From: Actinosynnema sp040640215 | GTDB taxonomy: Bacteria > Actinomycetota > Actinomycetes > Mycobacteriales > Pseudonocardiaceae | Reading direction: 5' to 3' | Assembly (NCBI RefSeq): GCF_040640215.1 | Contig: NZ_JBFABG010000011.1 | Span: forward strand, 186,001 to 250,000 | DNA: 64,000 bases | Shown: positions 8,807 through 17,776 of the stretch, piece by piece | How positions within the stretch are numbered: position 1 is the stretch's first letter | How the letters are laid out: every line of letters starts with the position of its first letter | The notes under the pieces: generated by a model | Told to the model about the DNA's origin: nothing | The model's input: only the letters and a program-made list of their open reading frames with translations | Databases searched by the model: none | Position numbers and translations under genes: made by a program

Positions 8807-9595
8807 ACCGGCGCGCGTTGTCCGGGCAATGCGCCGTTGAGGTTAGAAAAGGGCCTGCCGATGACCTCTCAGGCGGAATATTCGGGTCGAGGGGGATTGC
8901 GCGGGCGACGCCGTCAGGGCCGGCGGCGGCTCGGTGATCTCCGCGCCGGTTCGGGTCGGCGTCGCCCGGTCCGGCCGAGGTGTTCGCGCGGTGCGCGGAG
9001 TCCAGGGCCGGGGGGCCGGGGGGCCGGTGCGATGCCGATGTCCGGAATGGCGTCGACGGGATCGTCCGGCGACGCGGGGCGGGGATCGGCCGGCGGGCGG
9101 GTGGCCGAAAAGGCAATGCGCGTCAAGGTATCGGCGATATTCGCACCATCGGGTAGTGCCACACCGCGTGGCACCCCGTCCCGGTGCGACCGATGACGGC
9201 CCGGCGGGGTGCGGAGGTACACCAGGTGAACCTCCGCCGGCATTTTGTCGCTGTGGACGGTCCACGGCGGAGTCACGGCGGGCGGTCGCCCGGTGCGGAA
9301 CGCCGGGAATTGTCCGGTGGGGACGGTGGCCGCTGTCCGCCGCAGTCGGCGGCTCATTCCGCTGCTCGGCGCATCGCGGCTGGTGGAACCCCCGCCGGGC
9401 ACCCCGGGACGCCGGGCCGGCGCACCGCGCGGGGCACTGTCGCGCGGGGCCGGTTCAGGCGCGTTCGCGCCCGGCGTGAAATGGGCCTCCACAGCGGATA
9501 ACAAGGTGGATCGCGCCCGTCGCGCGGGTAGGGTGGGGACGTTCAGGGCGTTGTAGTCCTTGCCTCGCGCCCGTTTTTCCTCTGGGGGATTTCGC
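8807..9595. other. 789-bp region without a convincing gene
   Basis: This stretch lies between the divergent GH114 operon and the MFS exporter. Several open frames cross it in all phases, but they are Arg/Pro/Gly-rich, have no ribosome site and no recognisable family. It must hold two divergent promoters; I cannot identify either with confidence. Confidence 0.6.
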
Positions 9596-11044
9596 ATGAC
9601 TTCCGCAGGTGTGGCCGACGCCGTGTCGTCGCCGCCCGCACTCGGCCGCGGTGACCGCACCGTGATCGCCGTGCTGCTCGTCGCCACGTTCGTCGTCGTC
9701 CTCAACGAGACGATCATGGGCGTCGCGCTCCCGGTCCTGCTGACCGAACTGGACGTCACCGCGGCGGTCGGGCAGTGGCTCACCGCCGGGTTCCTGCTCA
9801 CCATGTCCGTGGTCATCCCGATCACCGGCTACCTGATCCAGCGCGTGCCCACGCGGGTGCTCTACGGCGTCGCGATGAGCCTGTTCAGCACGGGCACCCT
9901 GATCGCCGCGCTGGCCCCGGGCTTCGTGGTGCTGCTCGCCGGTCGCGTCGTGCAGGCGTGCGGCACCGCGATCATGCTCCCGCTGCTGATGACGACGGTG
10001 ATGACGCTCGTGCCGGCGGCCCGGCGCGGTGCCCTGATGGGCAACATCTCGATCGTGATCTCGGTCGCGCCCGCCATCGGCCCGACGGTCTCCGGCGTGG
10101 TGCTCGACCTGTTCGGCTGGCGGGCGATGTTCTGGGTGGTGCTGCCGATCTCGGTGGCGACGCTGGTCCTGGGCCTGCGCCGGGTGACCCGGGTCGGGGA
10201 GACCCGCGACACGCCGCTCGACGTCGTGTCCGTGGTGCTCTCGGTGATCGGCTTCGGCGGCCTGGTCTACGGGCTGTCCGGCATCGGCCACGCCGGCGGT
10301 TCCTCGTCGGTCACCACGTGGGGCTCGCTCGCGGCCGGTGTGCTGGGCATCGGGCTGTTCGTGTTCCGCCAGATCTCCTTGCAGCGCCACGAACGCGCGC
10401 TGCTGGACCTGCGGACGTTCGGCTTCCGCACGTTCACGCTGAGCAGTGGCCTGATGATGGTGATGATGGCGCTGCTGCTGGGCGTGGCCACCATCCTGCC
10501 GATCTACCTGCAGAACGTGCTGAAGCTCGAACCGCTGGCCACCGGCCTCCTGCTGCTGCCGGGCGGTCTGCTGATGGGGCTGCTGTCGCCGGTGGTCGGC
10601 CGGCTCTACGACCGGGTGGGGCCGCGCCTGCTGCTGGTCGTCGGCACCGTGGCGACCAGCGGGTCGCTGTGGTTCGCCGCCACGTTCGACGCGTCGACGC
10701 CGACCGCCCAGGTCCTGGTGTTCCACCTGGCGTTGAGCCTGGGCCTGGCGTTCTCCTTCACGCCGCTGTTCTCCTCCGGCCTGGGCGCGCTGCCCGCCCG
10801 GCTCTACTCGCACGGCAGCGCGATCTTCAGCACCACCCAGCAGTTGGCCGCCGCAGCGGGCGTGGCGCTGCTGGTGAGCGTGATGAGCGCCCGCACGGCG
10901 GCGTTGGCGGAGGCCGGCGGGCCGGGCACCGCTGCCGACATGGGCGGCATGCACACGGCGTTCCTGATGGCCGCGATCCTGTCGCTGGTGACCGTGGTCG
11001 GCGCGTTCGCCATCGGCAAGGGCAAGGCCGTGAGCCCGGAGTGA
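9596..11044 (+). CDS. MFS drug exporter, DHA2 (EmrB/QacA) family
   Basis: A 482-residue transporter starting at ATG 9596 (MTSAGVADAV); ggggga lies 6-7 nt upstream, and the in-frame start at 9560 lacks a ribosome site. About 14 hydrophobic segments are visible. TM1 carries FVVVLNETIMGVALPVLLTE, the DHA2 motif D1-like LNETIVNVALP, and motif C-like GPTVSGVVLD follows near residue 162. Proton-driven export of a hydrophobic compound is expected; the substrate is unknown. It stands alone, with a hairpin at 11090 behind it. No adjacent TetR or MarR regulator was seen. Confidence 0.85.
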   Translation: MTSAGVADAVSSPPALGRGDRTVIAVLLVATFVVVLNETIMGVALPVLLTELDVTAAVGQWLTAGFLLTMSVVIPITGYLIQRVPTRVLYGVAMSLFSTGTLIAALAPGFVVLLAGRVVQACGTAIMLPLLMTTVMTLVPAARRGALMGNISIVISVAPAIGPTVSGVVLDLFGWRAMFWVVLPISVATLVLGLRRVTRVGETRDTPLDVVSVVLSVIGFGGLVYGLSGIGHAGGSSSVTTWGSLAAGVLGIGLFVFRQISLQRHERALLDLRTFGFRTFTLSSGLMMVMMALLLGVATILPIYLQNVLKLEPLATGLLLLPGGLLMGLLSPVVGRLYDRVGPRLLLVVGTVATSGSLWFAATFDASTPTAQVLVFHLALSLGLAFSFTPLFSSGLGALPARLYSHGSAIFSTTQQLAAAAGVALLVSVMSARTAALAEAGGPGTAADMGGMHTAFLMAAILSLVTVVGAFAIGKGKAVSPE

Positions 11045-11089
11045 CCGGTCGGCGGCGGTGACGGCCAGGCGGCGGTGACGGCCTGGTGG

Positions 11090-11117
11090 CATCACCCCGG
11101 CGCGTGCCGGTGTGATG
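11090..11117 (+). terminator. Hairpin after the MFS gene
   Basis: A 12-bp stem with one mismatch (catcaccccggc against gccggtgtgatg) and a 4-nt loop, 45 bp after the MFS stop and about 50 bp before argG. It is preceded at 11051-11082 by two copies of ggcggcggtgacggcc. A terminator is the simplest reading; an argG leader role is unlikely because argG looks leaderless. Confidence 0.45.
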
Positions 11118-11129
11118 TCACCGACCCGG

Positions 11130-11167
11130 TTGTGAATCGTCATGCACCCTCGTGCATACTTCTTCCC
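11130..11167 (+). promoter_or_regulatory. argG promoter with candidate ARG box
   Basis: An imperfect operator centred on atgca-ccctcg-tgcat (11142-11157) overlaps a possible -10 catact (11155-11160). A weak -35 ttgtga is at 11130-11135, spacer 19. The -10 ends 7 nt before the GTG start, which points to a leaderless transcript, and no Shine-Dalgarno is seen. ArgR repression by arginine is inferred from the TGCAT half-sites and the gene. Confidence 0.45.
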
Positions 11168-12613
11168 GTGTCCAAGGTGCTTACTTCCCTCCCCGCCGGC
11201 GAACGCGTCGGCATCGCCTTCTCCGGTGGTCTCGACACCTCGGTCGCGGTCGCGTGGATGCGTGAGAAGGGCGCGGTGCCCTGCACGTACACGGCGGACA
11301 TCGGGCAGTACGACGAGCCCGACATCGCCTCCGTCCCGGGACGGGCCACGACCTACGGCGCGGAACTCGCCCGGCTGGTCGACTGCCGCGCGGCCCTCGT
11401 GGAGGAGGGCCTCGCCGCGCTGGCCTGCGGCGCGTTCCACATCCGCTCCGGGGGTCGGGCCTACTTCAACACCACGCCGCTCGGCCGGGCCGTGACGGGC
11501 ACCATGCTGGTGCGCGCCATGCTCGACGACGACGTCCAGATCTGGGGCGACGGCTCCACCTACAAGGGCAACGACATCGAGCGGTTCTACCGCTACGGCC
11601 TGCTGGCCAACCCCTCGCTGCGGATCTACAAGCCGTGGCTGGACGCCGACTTCGTCGGTGAGCTCGGCGGTCGCACGGAGATGTCCGAGTGGCTGCTCGC
11701 CCGCGACCTGCCGTACCGGTCGAGCACCGCGAAGGCGTACTCCACCGACGCCAACATCTGGGGCGCGACGCACGAGGCCAAGGCGCTGGAGCACCTCGGC
11801 GCGGGCATCGAGATCGTGGACCCGATCATGGGCGTGCGGTTCTGGGACCCCGAGGTCGAGATCCCCGTCGAGGACGTGACGATCGGCTACGAGCAGGGCC
11901 GCCCGGTCACCGTCAACGGCCGGGAGTTCGACTCCCCGGTCGACCTGGTGCTGGAGGTCAACGCCATCGGCGGCCGGCACGGCCTGGGCATGTCCGACCA
12001 GATCGAGAACCGGGTCATCGAGGCCAAGAGCCGAGGCATCTACGAGGCCCCGGGCCTGGCGCTGCTGAACATCGCCTACGAGCGGCTGGTCAACGCCATC
12101 CACAACGAGGACACCCTGGCCTCGTACCACAACGAGGGCCGCAAGCTCGGCCGGCTGCTGTACGAGGGCCGCTGGCTGGACCCGCAGTCGCTGATGCTGC
12201 GCGAGTCGCTGCAACGCTGGGTCGGCATGGCGATCACCGGCGAGGTGACGCTGAGGCTGCGCCGGGGCGACGACTACTCGATCCTCGACACCACCGGTCC
12301 GGCGTTCAGCTACCACCCGGACAAGTTGTCGATGGAGCGGACCGAGGACTCGGCCTTCGGCCCGGTCGACCGGATCGGCCAGCTCACGATGCGCAACCTC
12401 GACATCGCCGACTCGCGCGCCAAGCTGGAGCAGTACGCCGGGCTCGGCATGGTCGGCAGCCGGCAGTCCACGCTGATCAGCGTGGCGGAGGTGCCCCGGA
12501 CCGAGCTGATCGGCGCGCTGCCCGAGGGCGGTGCGGAGGCCATCGCCTCGCGCGGCCAGGTGGCCGACGACGCGCTCCTCGACCACGCCGCCCTGGAGGA
12601 GGGCAACGACTGA
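11168..12613 (+). CDS. argG: Argininosuccinate synthase (long form)
   Basis: Condenses citrulline and aspartate with ATP to argininosuccinate, the penultimate step of arginine synthesis, in the cytoplasm. The PP-loop AFSGGLDTS is at residues 17-25; FNTTPLGRAVTGTMLVRAML, GDGSTYKGNDIERFYRYG and SSTAKAYSTDANIWGATHEAK follow, matching the long (E. coli-type, ~450 aa) class rather than the ~400-aa form common in actinobacteria. GTG 11168 (VSKVLTSLPAG) is chosen because the upstream in-frame start at 11075 would run through the hairpin and promoter. It is not next to other arg genes, so a stand-alone transcription unit ends at the strong hairpin at 12621. Confidence 0.95.
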   Translation: MSKVLTSLPAGERVGIAFSGGLDTSVAVAWMREKGAVPCTYTADIGQYDEPDIASVPGRATTYGAELARLVDCRAALVEEGLAALACGAFHIRSGGRAYFNTTPLGRAVTGTMLVRAMLDDDVQIWGDGSTYKGNDIERFYRYGLLANPSLRIYKPWLDADFVGELGGRTEMSEWLLARDLPYRSSTAKAYSTDANIWGATHEAKALEHLGAGIEIVDPIMGVRFWDPEVEIPVEDVTIGYEQGRPVTVNGREFDSPVDLVLEVNAIGGRHGLGMSDQIENRVIEAKSRGIYEAPGLALLNIAYERLVNAIHNEDTLASYHNEGRKLGRLLYEGRWLDPQSLMLRESLQRWVGMAITGEVTLRLRRGDDYSILDTTGPAFSYHPDKLSMERTEDSAFGPVDRIGQLTMRNLDIADSRAKLEQYAGLGMVGSRQSTLISVAEVPRTELIGALPEGGAEAIASRGQVADDALLDHAALEEGND

Positions 12614-12620
12614 GCCGACC

Positions 12621-12662
12621 GGGACCGCGCGGCGCGCCCGAGTGGCTGCGCCGCGCGGTCCC
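12621..12662. terminator. Strong terminator between argG and the methyltransferase
   Basis: A perfect 15-bp stem (gggaccgcgcggcgc at 12621-12635, complement at 12648-12662) with a 12-nt loop, placed exactly between converging stops. Confidence 0.8.
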
Positions 12663-12667
12663 GCCGG

Positions 12668-13720
12668 TCAGGCGGGCTTCGCCTCGATCGCGCTGAAGTC
12701 GACGTGCGGGGGCAGTTCCACCACCCGGGTCACCTCGAACCCGGCGCGGGCGCAGAGCTTCTCGAAATCGGCCTGGGTGCGCTCCTTCCCGCCGACCAGC
12801 ACCAGCATGTTCAGGTCGCTGAGGTACGGGTCCTCGCGCGCGTCGCCGTTCGGGTCGACGGTGTCGGGCAGGACCGGTTCGACGATCAGCAGCCGGCCGT
12901 GGTCGGGCAGCGCCTCGCGGCAGCGGGTGAGGATGCGCACCGCCTGGTCGTCGTCCCAGTTGTGCATCACACTCTTGATCAGGTGCAGGTCCGAACCGGA
13001 CGGGACGGAATCGAAGAAGTCGCCCGCCACGACCTCGCAGCGCCCCGCCAGGCCCGCGGCGTCCAGGGTCCGCGCCGCCTGCGCCACACCCTCCGGGGTG
13101 TCGAACACGACGCCTCGGAGGGCGGGGTGGTGCTCCAGCACGGAGGCGAGCAACGTGCCGTCGCCGCCGCCCACGTCGGTCACGCTCGCGAACGTCGTGA
13201 AGTCGTAGTGCTCGGGCAGAGCCGTGGCCACGCCGTCGCCCTTCGTGCGCTGGCTCATCGCCGCGTTGAACACCGCGGACAATTCCGGCCGGTCCGCCAT
13301 GTACTCGAACACCGGCACCCCGAACACCTCGGTGAACGCCGGGCGGCCGGTGCGGATTCCGGTTTCCAGGTGCAGCCACGCGTCCTGCATGGATTTGTCG
13401 GTCAGCAGTCGCGCGAGGGACAGCAGCGATTGCGGGTTGTCCTCGCGCAGCAGGGCACCCGCCTCGGTGAGCAGGAACGTGCCCTGCTTCGGCTCGGTGC
13501 ACAGGCCCAGGCAGGCCAGCGCGCGGAGCAGCCGGTTGAGCCGTTCCGGGTCGATGTCGAACTGCTCGGCGAGGTCGTCGGCCGACCGCCCGTCGTTCCC
13601 GATCGCGTCGGCCAGCCCCAGCCGCGCGGTCACCCCGACCACCTGGGTGATCATCGTGCCGAACAGCGCGTTCATCAACGTCCGGCGCGCGTCGATCCGC
13701 GTCGCACTCGACTCCGTCAT
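12668..13720 (-). CDS. SAM-dependent O-methyltransferase (TcmO/DnrK-type)
   Basis: A 350-residue small-molecule O-methyltransferase. The N-terminal dimerisation/winged-helix part runs to about residue 110 (LFGTMITQVVGVTARLGLAD, DPERLNRLLRALACLGL). The SAM-binding DVGGGDGTLLASVLEHHP is near residue 178, then GDFFDSVPSGSDLHLIKSVM and HNWDDDQAVRIL, the conserved HDW-like segment that carries the catalytic His. Start ATG 13720 has gagagga 8 nt upstream; the in-frame 13747 start has none. It lies 132 bp behind the FptX-like MFS gene on the same strand, so it may be co-transcribed. Substrate unknown; a siderophore or aromatic natural product are both possible. Confidence 0.82.
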   Translation of the reverse strand: MTESSATRIDARRTLMNALFGTMITQVVGVTARLGLADAIGNDGRSADDLAEQFDIDPERLNRLLRALACLGLCTEPKQGTFLLTEAGALLREDNPQSLLSLARLLTDKSMQDAWLHLETGIRTGRPAFTEVFGVPVFEYMADRPELSAVFNAAMSQRTKGDGVATALPEHYDFTTFASVTDVGGGDGTLLASVLEHHPALRGVVFDTPEGVAQAARTLDAAGLAGRCEVVAGDFFDSVPSGSDLHLIKSVMHNWDDDQAVRILTRCREALPDHGRLLIVEPVLPDTVDPNGDAREDPYLSDLNMLVLVGGKERTQADFEKLCARAGFEVTRVVELPPHVDFSAIEAKPA

Positions 13721-13852
13721 CAACTGTCCTCTCGGTAACGCCTTCAACCGGGAAGGGCCTGCGGGAAAAGGCGGACGAAGTATGTGGTGAGGTGTCCGGG
13801 AATTACCGTCGGAACACCATTACAGTCGGCCGCCCATTCCAGTACAAGAGGC

Positions 13853-15124
13853 TTAGACCGCGCGATGTGCATCGGTGGTCGCACTTTCGGCCAGGTCGTC
13901 CGGGTGCTCCTGCGGGCGCACCCGGATCACCAGGGCGGGCAGCAGGCCGACCGCCGCGAAGGCGATCGCGAGCCAGACCAGCGTGGGGTAGCCGATCACA
14001 CCGGCGAAGAAGAGGCCGGCGGAGGTCAGCGCGACCTTGCCCGCGCCGGTCATGGCCATCGCCACCGTGTAGTCCGTGGCCGCCGTCGCCGGGCGCGCCA
14101 GCCCCAGCGACACGGTGGCGATCCACGTCATCTTCGCGCCGTAGCAGGCCGACATGGCGACCAGCGCGACGATCGTCGGCCAGTCGTCCCGGCTGCCCGA
14201 GGCCACCGGCAGCGCGCCCGCGATCGACGCGGTCGACAGCGCGGCGATCACCACCGCCGGCTTCCACCGGCCCCACCGGGTGATGGCCGCCCCGGTCACC
14301 AGCGAGGAGAGGAGCATGGCCACGACCGCGAAGGTGAACATGACCAGCCCGATCCGCTCGGTGGTCCACCCGGCGTCGAGCAGCATCGCCGCCATCGGGG
14401 CGCTCACCAGCCAGTCGCCCAGCAGGAACGCCGGCACCGCGACCACCGTCCACAGCAGGGTGCGCCGGTGCCCGAGGAAGCTGACCAGCTCCGAGAGCGG
14501 CAGCGAGGTGCCCGGCGCGCGCTCCGGCCCGGCCGGTTCGACCAGCCTGGCCAGCACCGCGAACGGGATCAGGTAGACGGCGGCCACGCACAGCGTCGTC
14601 GGTCCCCAGCCCCACTTCCCGTACAGCAGCAGCGCGCCGCCGGAGCCGATGATCAGCGACATGCTCGCGGCGGCCATCTGGATGCCGGTGGCGTGCCCGT
14701 GGTCCGCCGGCTTCAGGATGCGCACCGCCAGCCCGTTGAGGGCGGTGTCGTGGAACACCGAGAGCACGAGCACCACGACCACCAGCACCACCAGCACCGG
14801 CAGGTTCGCCGACGGGTCCACGGCGGCCAGCGCGACCAGCGCGAGGATCAGCAGCACCTGGGTGGACAGCAGCCAGCTCCGGTAGTGCCCGTGCCGGGCC
14901 GAGCCGATCCGGTCGATCACCGGCCCGACCAGGAACCGGCCGAAGTAGAACATCCCCAGCAGGTTCACCAGCGCGACCGTGCCCAGCGCGACCCCCCGGT
15001 CGAGCAGGACGGTGGCCAGCGTGATGAACAGGTACGAGTAGCCGATGTCGGCCACCAGGTAGAGGGCGGCGATCACGCCGAGGCGCTGCCGGCGGTTGAG
15101 ACCGTCGTGCCCGATCCTGCTCAT
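13853..15124 (-). CDS. RhtX/FptX-like MFS transporter (siderophore uptake)
   Basis: A 423-residue, ~12-helix MFS protein. The order NRRQRLGVIAALYLVADIGY, NLLGMFYFGRFLVGPVIDRI, LSVFHDTALNGLAVRILKP and MAAASMSLIIGSGGALLLYG matches the RhtX/FptX branch, which brings ferri-siderophores across the inner membrane. The start is ATG 15124 (MSRIGHDG); upstream codons in frame are Pro/Arg-rich and overlap the TetR promoter. It is divergent from the TetR gene, and the IrtAB-like ABC pair follows on the other strand. Together they look like an iron-siderophore uptake unit without synthetase genes in view. Confidence 0.75.
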   Translation of the reverse strand: MSRIGHDGLNRRQRLGVIAALYLVADIGYSYLFITLATVLLDRGVALGTVALVNLLGMFYFGRFLVGPVIDRIGSARHGHYRSWLLSTQVLLILALVALAAVDPSANLPVLVVLVVVVLVLSVFHDTALNGLAVRILKPADHGHATGIQMAAASMSLIIGSGGALLLYGKWGWGPTTLCVAAVYLIPFAVLARLVEPAGPERAPGTSLPLSELVSFLGHRRTLLWTVVAVPAFLLGDWLVSAPMAAMLLDAGWTTERIGLVMFTFAVVAMLLSSLVTGAAITRWGRWKPAVVIAALSTASIAGALPVASGSRDDWPTIVALVAMSACYGAKMTWIATVSLGLARPATAATDYTVAMAMTGAGKVALTSAGLFFAGVIGYPTLVWLAIAFAAVGLLPALVIRVRPQEHPDDLAESATTDAHRAV

Positions 15125-15216
15125 CCCCGGCCGCTCCTCGACCGGGTGGTGGACGGGCGGGCGACCGACGTGCCGGTGGGGGAGCGGTAGGCTGGGCGGT
15201 GACGGAGGGGAATCGG

Positions 15217-15786
15217 GTGGCACGGACGAAACCGGGCGCGGAGCGGCGCAGCGACCTGCTCGACGCGGCCGAGGCACTCGTCCTCCGGGCCGGCGTCGAC
15301 TCGCTGACCGTGGACGACGTCACGTCCGGTGCCGGGGTCGCGAAGGGCACCTTCTACCTGCACTTCGCCAACAAGAACGAACTGGTGAGCGGCCTGCGGG
15401 ACCGCTACGTGCACCGCTTCGTGGACGCGCAGCGGGAAGCCGCGCGCGGCGCGGGGGACCCGGTGGAGCGGGTCGAGCGCTGGTTCCTCGCGGGGATCAC
15501 CGAGTACCTGGCCGACGTCCGGCTGCACGACCTGCTGTTCCACAACTCCGCGCGGCCCGAGCAGTCGACGCCGAACCTCGCCGTGGACGCGCTGGCCGAC
15601 CTCCTGGGGGAGGTCCGGGCGGCGCTGCCCGACCCCCGCGCGACGGCGGTCGTGCTGTACCACGCGATGCACGGGATCTCCGACCACGTCGTGCACTTCC
15701 CGGACGAGAGGGACCGGATGCTGACCGAGGCCGGCCGGATCTGCCGGGTGCTCGTCACCGTCCCCGAACTCCACCTCTCGGTGTAA
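15217..15786 (+). CDS. TetR-family regulator of the siderophore unit
   Basis: A 189-residue regulator. The N-terminal helix-turn-helix spans residues ~12-58 (RRSDLLDAAEALVLRAG, VDDVTSGAGVAKGTFYLHFANK, the canonical GTFYxHF recognition end). The C-terminal ligand domain is ordinary in length. I use GTG 15217 because ggagggg sits 6 nt before it; the 15199 GTG has no ribosome site. It is divergent from the FptX-like gene and 150 bp before the ABC pair, and two related palindromes (15842-15856 and 15884-15900) lie in the downstream gap. These are its most likely operators. Confidence 0.85.
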   Translation: MARTKPGAERRSDLLDAAEALVLRAGVDSLTVDDVTSGAGVAKGTFYLHFANKNELVSGLRDRYVHRFVDAQREAARGAGDPVERVERWFLAGITEYLADVRLHDLLFHNSARPEQSTPNLAVDALADLLGEVRAALPDPRATAVVLYHAMHGISDHVVHFPDERDRMLTEAGRICRVLVTVPELHLSV

Positions 15787-15841
15787 AACCACACCGTCCA
15801 CCGCACACCCTGCCTTTCCCCCACACCGCTCACCACGGGCT

Positions 15842-15856
15842 GACTGACGGTCAGTC
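15842..15856. promoter_or_regulatory. Palindrome 1, candidate TetR operator
   Basis: gactgac-g-gtcagtc, a perfect 15-bp odd palindrome. It shares CTGAC/GTCAG half-sites with the palindrome at 15884-15900; the centres are 43 bp apart, about four helical turns. Confidence 0.6.
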
Positions 15857-15857
15857 G

Positions 15858-15876
15858 TTAGGGTAGCCTACCCTTC
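15858..15876. promoter_or_regulatory. IdeR/DmdR-type iron box
   Basis: TTAGGGTAGCCTACCCTTC agrees at 14 of 19 positions with the DtxR/IdeR consensus TTAGGTTAGGCTAACCTAA and contains a perfect 15-bp core palindrome (agggtag-c-ctaccct). It lies 62 bp before the ABC start, between the two TetR-like palindromes. Iron-dependent repression of the ABC operon is the expected effect. Confidence 0.75.
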
Positions 15877-15883
15877 TGGTGTG

Positions 15884-15900
15884 ACTGACCGTCGGTCAGT
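15884..15900. promoter_or_regulatory. Palindrome 2, candidate TetR operator
   Basis: actgaccg-t-cggtcagt, a perfect 17-bp odd palindrome ending 37 bp before the ABC start. It is longer and more symmetric than the one at 15842, so it is probably the stronger site. Confidence 0.6.
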
Positions 15901-15937
15901 ATGGTGATTTCCAGTCGGAAAGTGACGAGGAATGCTG

Positions 15938-17776
15938 ATGACGACGAACACGATCCGGGCGGACGCGCCCGCCGCGCCGGAAGGACCCGTGCCCGAGCGG
16001 GCCGGGAGCCCCGGGCAGGAGGACGCGCCCCGGCTCGCCGGCGTCGGCTCCGCGGCCCGCCTGCTGCACCCGGTGCGCCCCAAGCTGATCACCTGCGGCG
16101 TGCTCTCCGCGGTGGCCGCCGCGGCGGGCTTCGCCCCGTACATCGCGATCGCCGAGATCGCCCGCGCGGTGCTCGCCGTGCCGTCGCCCGCGGCGGTCGC
16201 CGGCACCGTGTGGACGTGGGTGGCGGTCGGCGCGATCGGCGCGCTGCTGCGCCTGGCGCTGCTCGGGTGGTCCTCCCACCTCGGGCACCAGGCCGACGCC
16301 GACGCCCTGCGCGACATCCGCGTGCGGATCGTGCGCCGGCTCGGCGTGGTCCCGCTCGGCTGGTTCCGCTCGTCGGGCTCCGGCGAGGTCAAGAAGGCGA
16401 TGACCGACGACCTGGAGGACATGCACCAGTTGATCGCCCACGCCCTGGGCGAGCTGACCGCCGGCGCGACCGCGCTGGTCGTCGGCATCGGCTACCTGGC
16501 CCTGGTGGACTGGCGGATGGCGCTGGTGACGATCGCCGTGCCGCTGCTGTCGATCGTCGCCTACCGGTTCGCGATGCGCTCCATGCCCGAGCACATGTCC
16601 CGGCTGATCGCCGCCGAGGGTCGGATCAGCACCGCGAGCGTCGAGTACGCCGACGGCATCACCGTGGTCAAGACCTTCGGCGTCGGCGGCCGGATCATGG
16701 ACCGCTTCGCCACGGCGGTGAGCGAGCACACCAGGGCGCTCAAGGTCTGGGTGTCCGAGACGAAGGTCAGCTCGGCGCTGTCGAACCTGCTGGGCGCGGA
16801 GACCACCGTGCTGGCCGTGGTGCTCGCGGTCGGCCTGGTGTTCGTCGGCTCGGGCGAGCTGACGATGCCCGACCTGCTGCCGTTCCTGGTGGTCGGGGTC
16901 GGGCTGCCCACCTCGTTCCTGCCGGTCGTCCAGGGTGCCCAGGGCCTGCGCAAGGCGCGCCTTGCCGCCGGGCGGATCGAAACCCTGTTGGCGCGCGAGG
17001 CACTGCCCGAGCCCGCCACGCCGCTCGTGCCGACGGGGCACGGCGTCGAGCTCGACCGCGTGACGTTCTCCTACGACGGCGTGACCAACGCGCTGGAGGA
17101 CGTGAGCGTGGTGTGCGCGCCCGGCACGGTGACCGCCTTGGTGGGCCCGTCCGGCGCGGGCAAGTCCACCCTGGCCAGCCTGCTGCCCCGGTTCTACGAC
17201 GTGACCGGCGGCGCGGTGCGCATCGGCGGGGTCGACGTCCGGGACATCGCCTCCGAGCGGCTGCTCTCCACGATGTCCCTGGTGTTCCAGGACGTCGTGC
17301 TGCTGCGCGACACGGTCACCGAGAACATCCGCGTCGGCCGGCCCGGGGCCACCGACGAGGAGGTCCGCCGCGCGGCGAAGGCGGCCCAGATCCACCACGT
17401 GCTCGAACAGCTCCCGCTGGGCTACGACACGGTGTTGGGCGGCGGGACCGGCGGCCTGTCCGGCGGCGAGCGCCAGCGGCTCACCATCGCCCGCGCGATC
17501 CTCTCCGGCGCGCCCGTCGTCGTGCTGGACGAGGCGACCGCCGCGCTCGACCCGGACAGCGAGTCCGCCGTGCAGGGAGCCCTGTCCGAGCTCATCGCGG
17601 GCAAGACGGTGATCGTGATCGCGCACCGGCTGCACACCATCGCCTCGGCCGACCGCATCGTGGTGCTCGACGGCGGCCGGGTCGCCGAGTCCGGCACGCA
17701 CGCCGAACTCCTGGCCCGCGACGGCCTGTTCGCCCGCATGTGGCGCGCCCAGCAGAACGGAGACCCCGCGGCATGA
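15938..17776 (+). CDS. IrtA-like siderophore ABC transporter, half 1
   Basis: A 612-residue fused membrane-ATPase half transporter. An N-terminal cytoplasmic tail precedes six membrane segments (about residues 45-310). The ATPase then shows GPSGAGKST (Walker A), VFQDVVLLRDTVTENIRVG (Q-loop), LSGGERQR (signature) and VVVLDEATAALDPDSE (Walker B). The EVKKAMTDDLEDMHQLIAHA segment is typical of IrtA/YbtP-like exporter-fold importers. Unlike mycobacterial IrtA there is no N-terminal FAD/siderophore-reductase domain. Two start codons compete (15932, 15938); ATG 15938 has gacgagg at 7-nt spacing. The stop overlaps the next ATG, so the two halves should form a heterodimer. Confidence 0.85.
   Translation: MTTNTIRADAPAAPEGPVPERAGSPGQEDAPRLAGVGSAARLLHPVRPKLITCGVLSAVAAAAGFAPYIAIAEIARAVLAVPSPAAVAGTVWTWVAVGAIGALLRLALLGWSSHLGHQADADALRDIRVRIVRRLGVVPLGWFRSSGSGEVKKAMTDDLEDMHQLIAHALGELTAGATALVVGIGYLALVDWRMALVTIAVPLLSIVAYRFAMRSMPEHMSRLIAAEGRISTASVEYADGITVVKTFGVGGRIMDRFATAVSEHTRALKVWVSETKVSSALSNLLGAETTVLAVVLAVGLVFVGSGELTMPDLLPFLVVGVGLPTSFLPVVQGAQGLRKARLAAGRIETLLAREALPEPATPLVPTGHGVELDRVTFSYDGVTNALEDVSVVCAPGTVTALVGPSGAGKSTLASLLPRFYDVTGGAVRIGGVDVRDIASERLLSTMSLVFQDVVLLRDTVTENIRVGRPGATDEEVRRAAKAAQIHHVLEQLPLGYDTVLGGGTGGLSGGERQRLTIARAILSGAPVVVLDEATAALDPDSESAVQGALSELIAGKTVIVIAHRLHTIASADRIVVLDGGRVAESGTHAELLARDGLFARMWRAQQNGDPAA

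Noticed and set aside
8837..9265. Short ORFs on both strands in the 8807-9595 gap
   Set aside because: Arg/Gly/Pro-rich, no ribosome site, no recognisable motif; treated as non-coding.
11051..11082. Paired ggcggcggtgacggcc copies as a mobile-element target duplication
   Set aside because: Adjacent 16-bp copies with nothing between them; simple local duplication or part of a terminator is enough.
9455..12586. 1043-codon open frame antisense to the MFS and argG genes
   Set aside because: His/Gln/Arg-rich low-complexity translation, mirror of two clear genes; typical of antisense frames in GC-rich DNA.
15199..15216. GTG 15199 as the TetR start
   Set aside because: ggagggg lies downstream of it and correctly spaced for GTG 15217.
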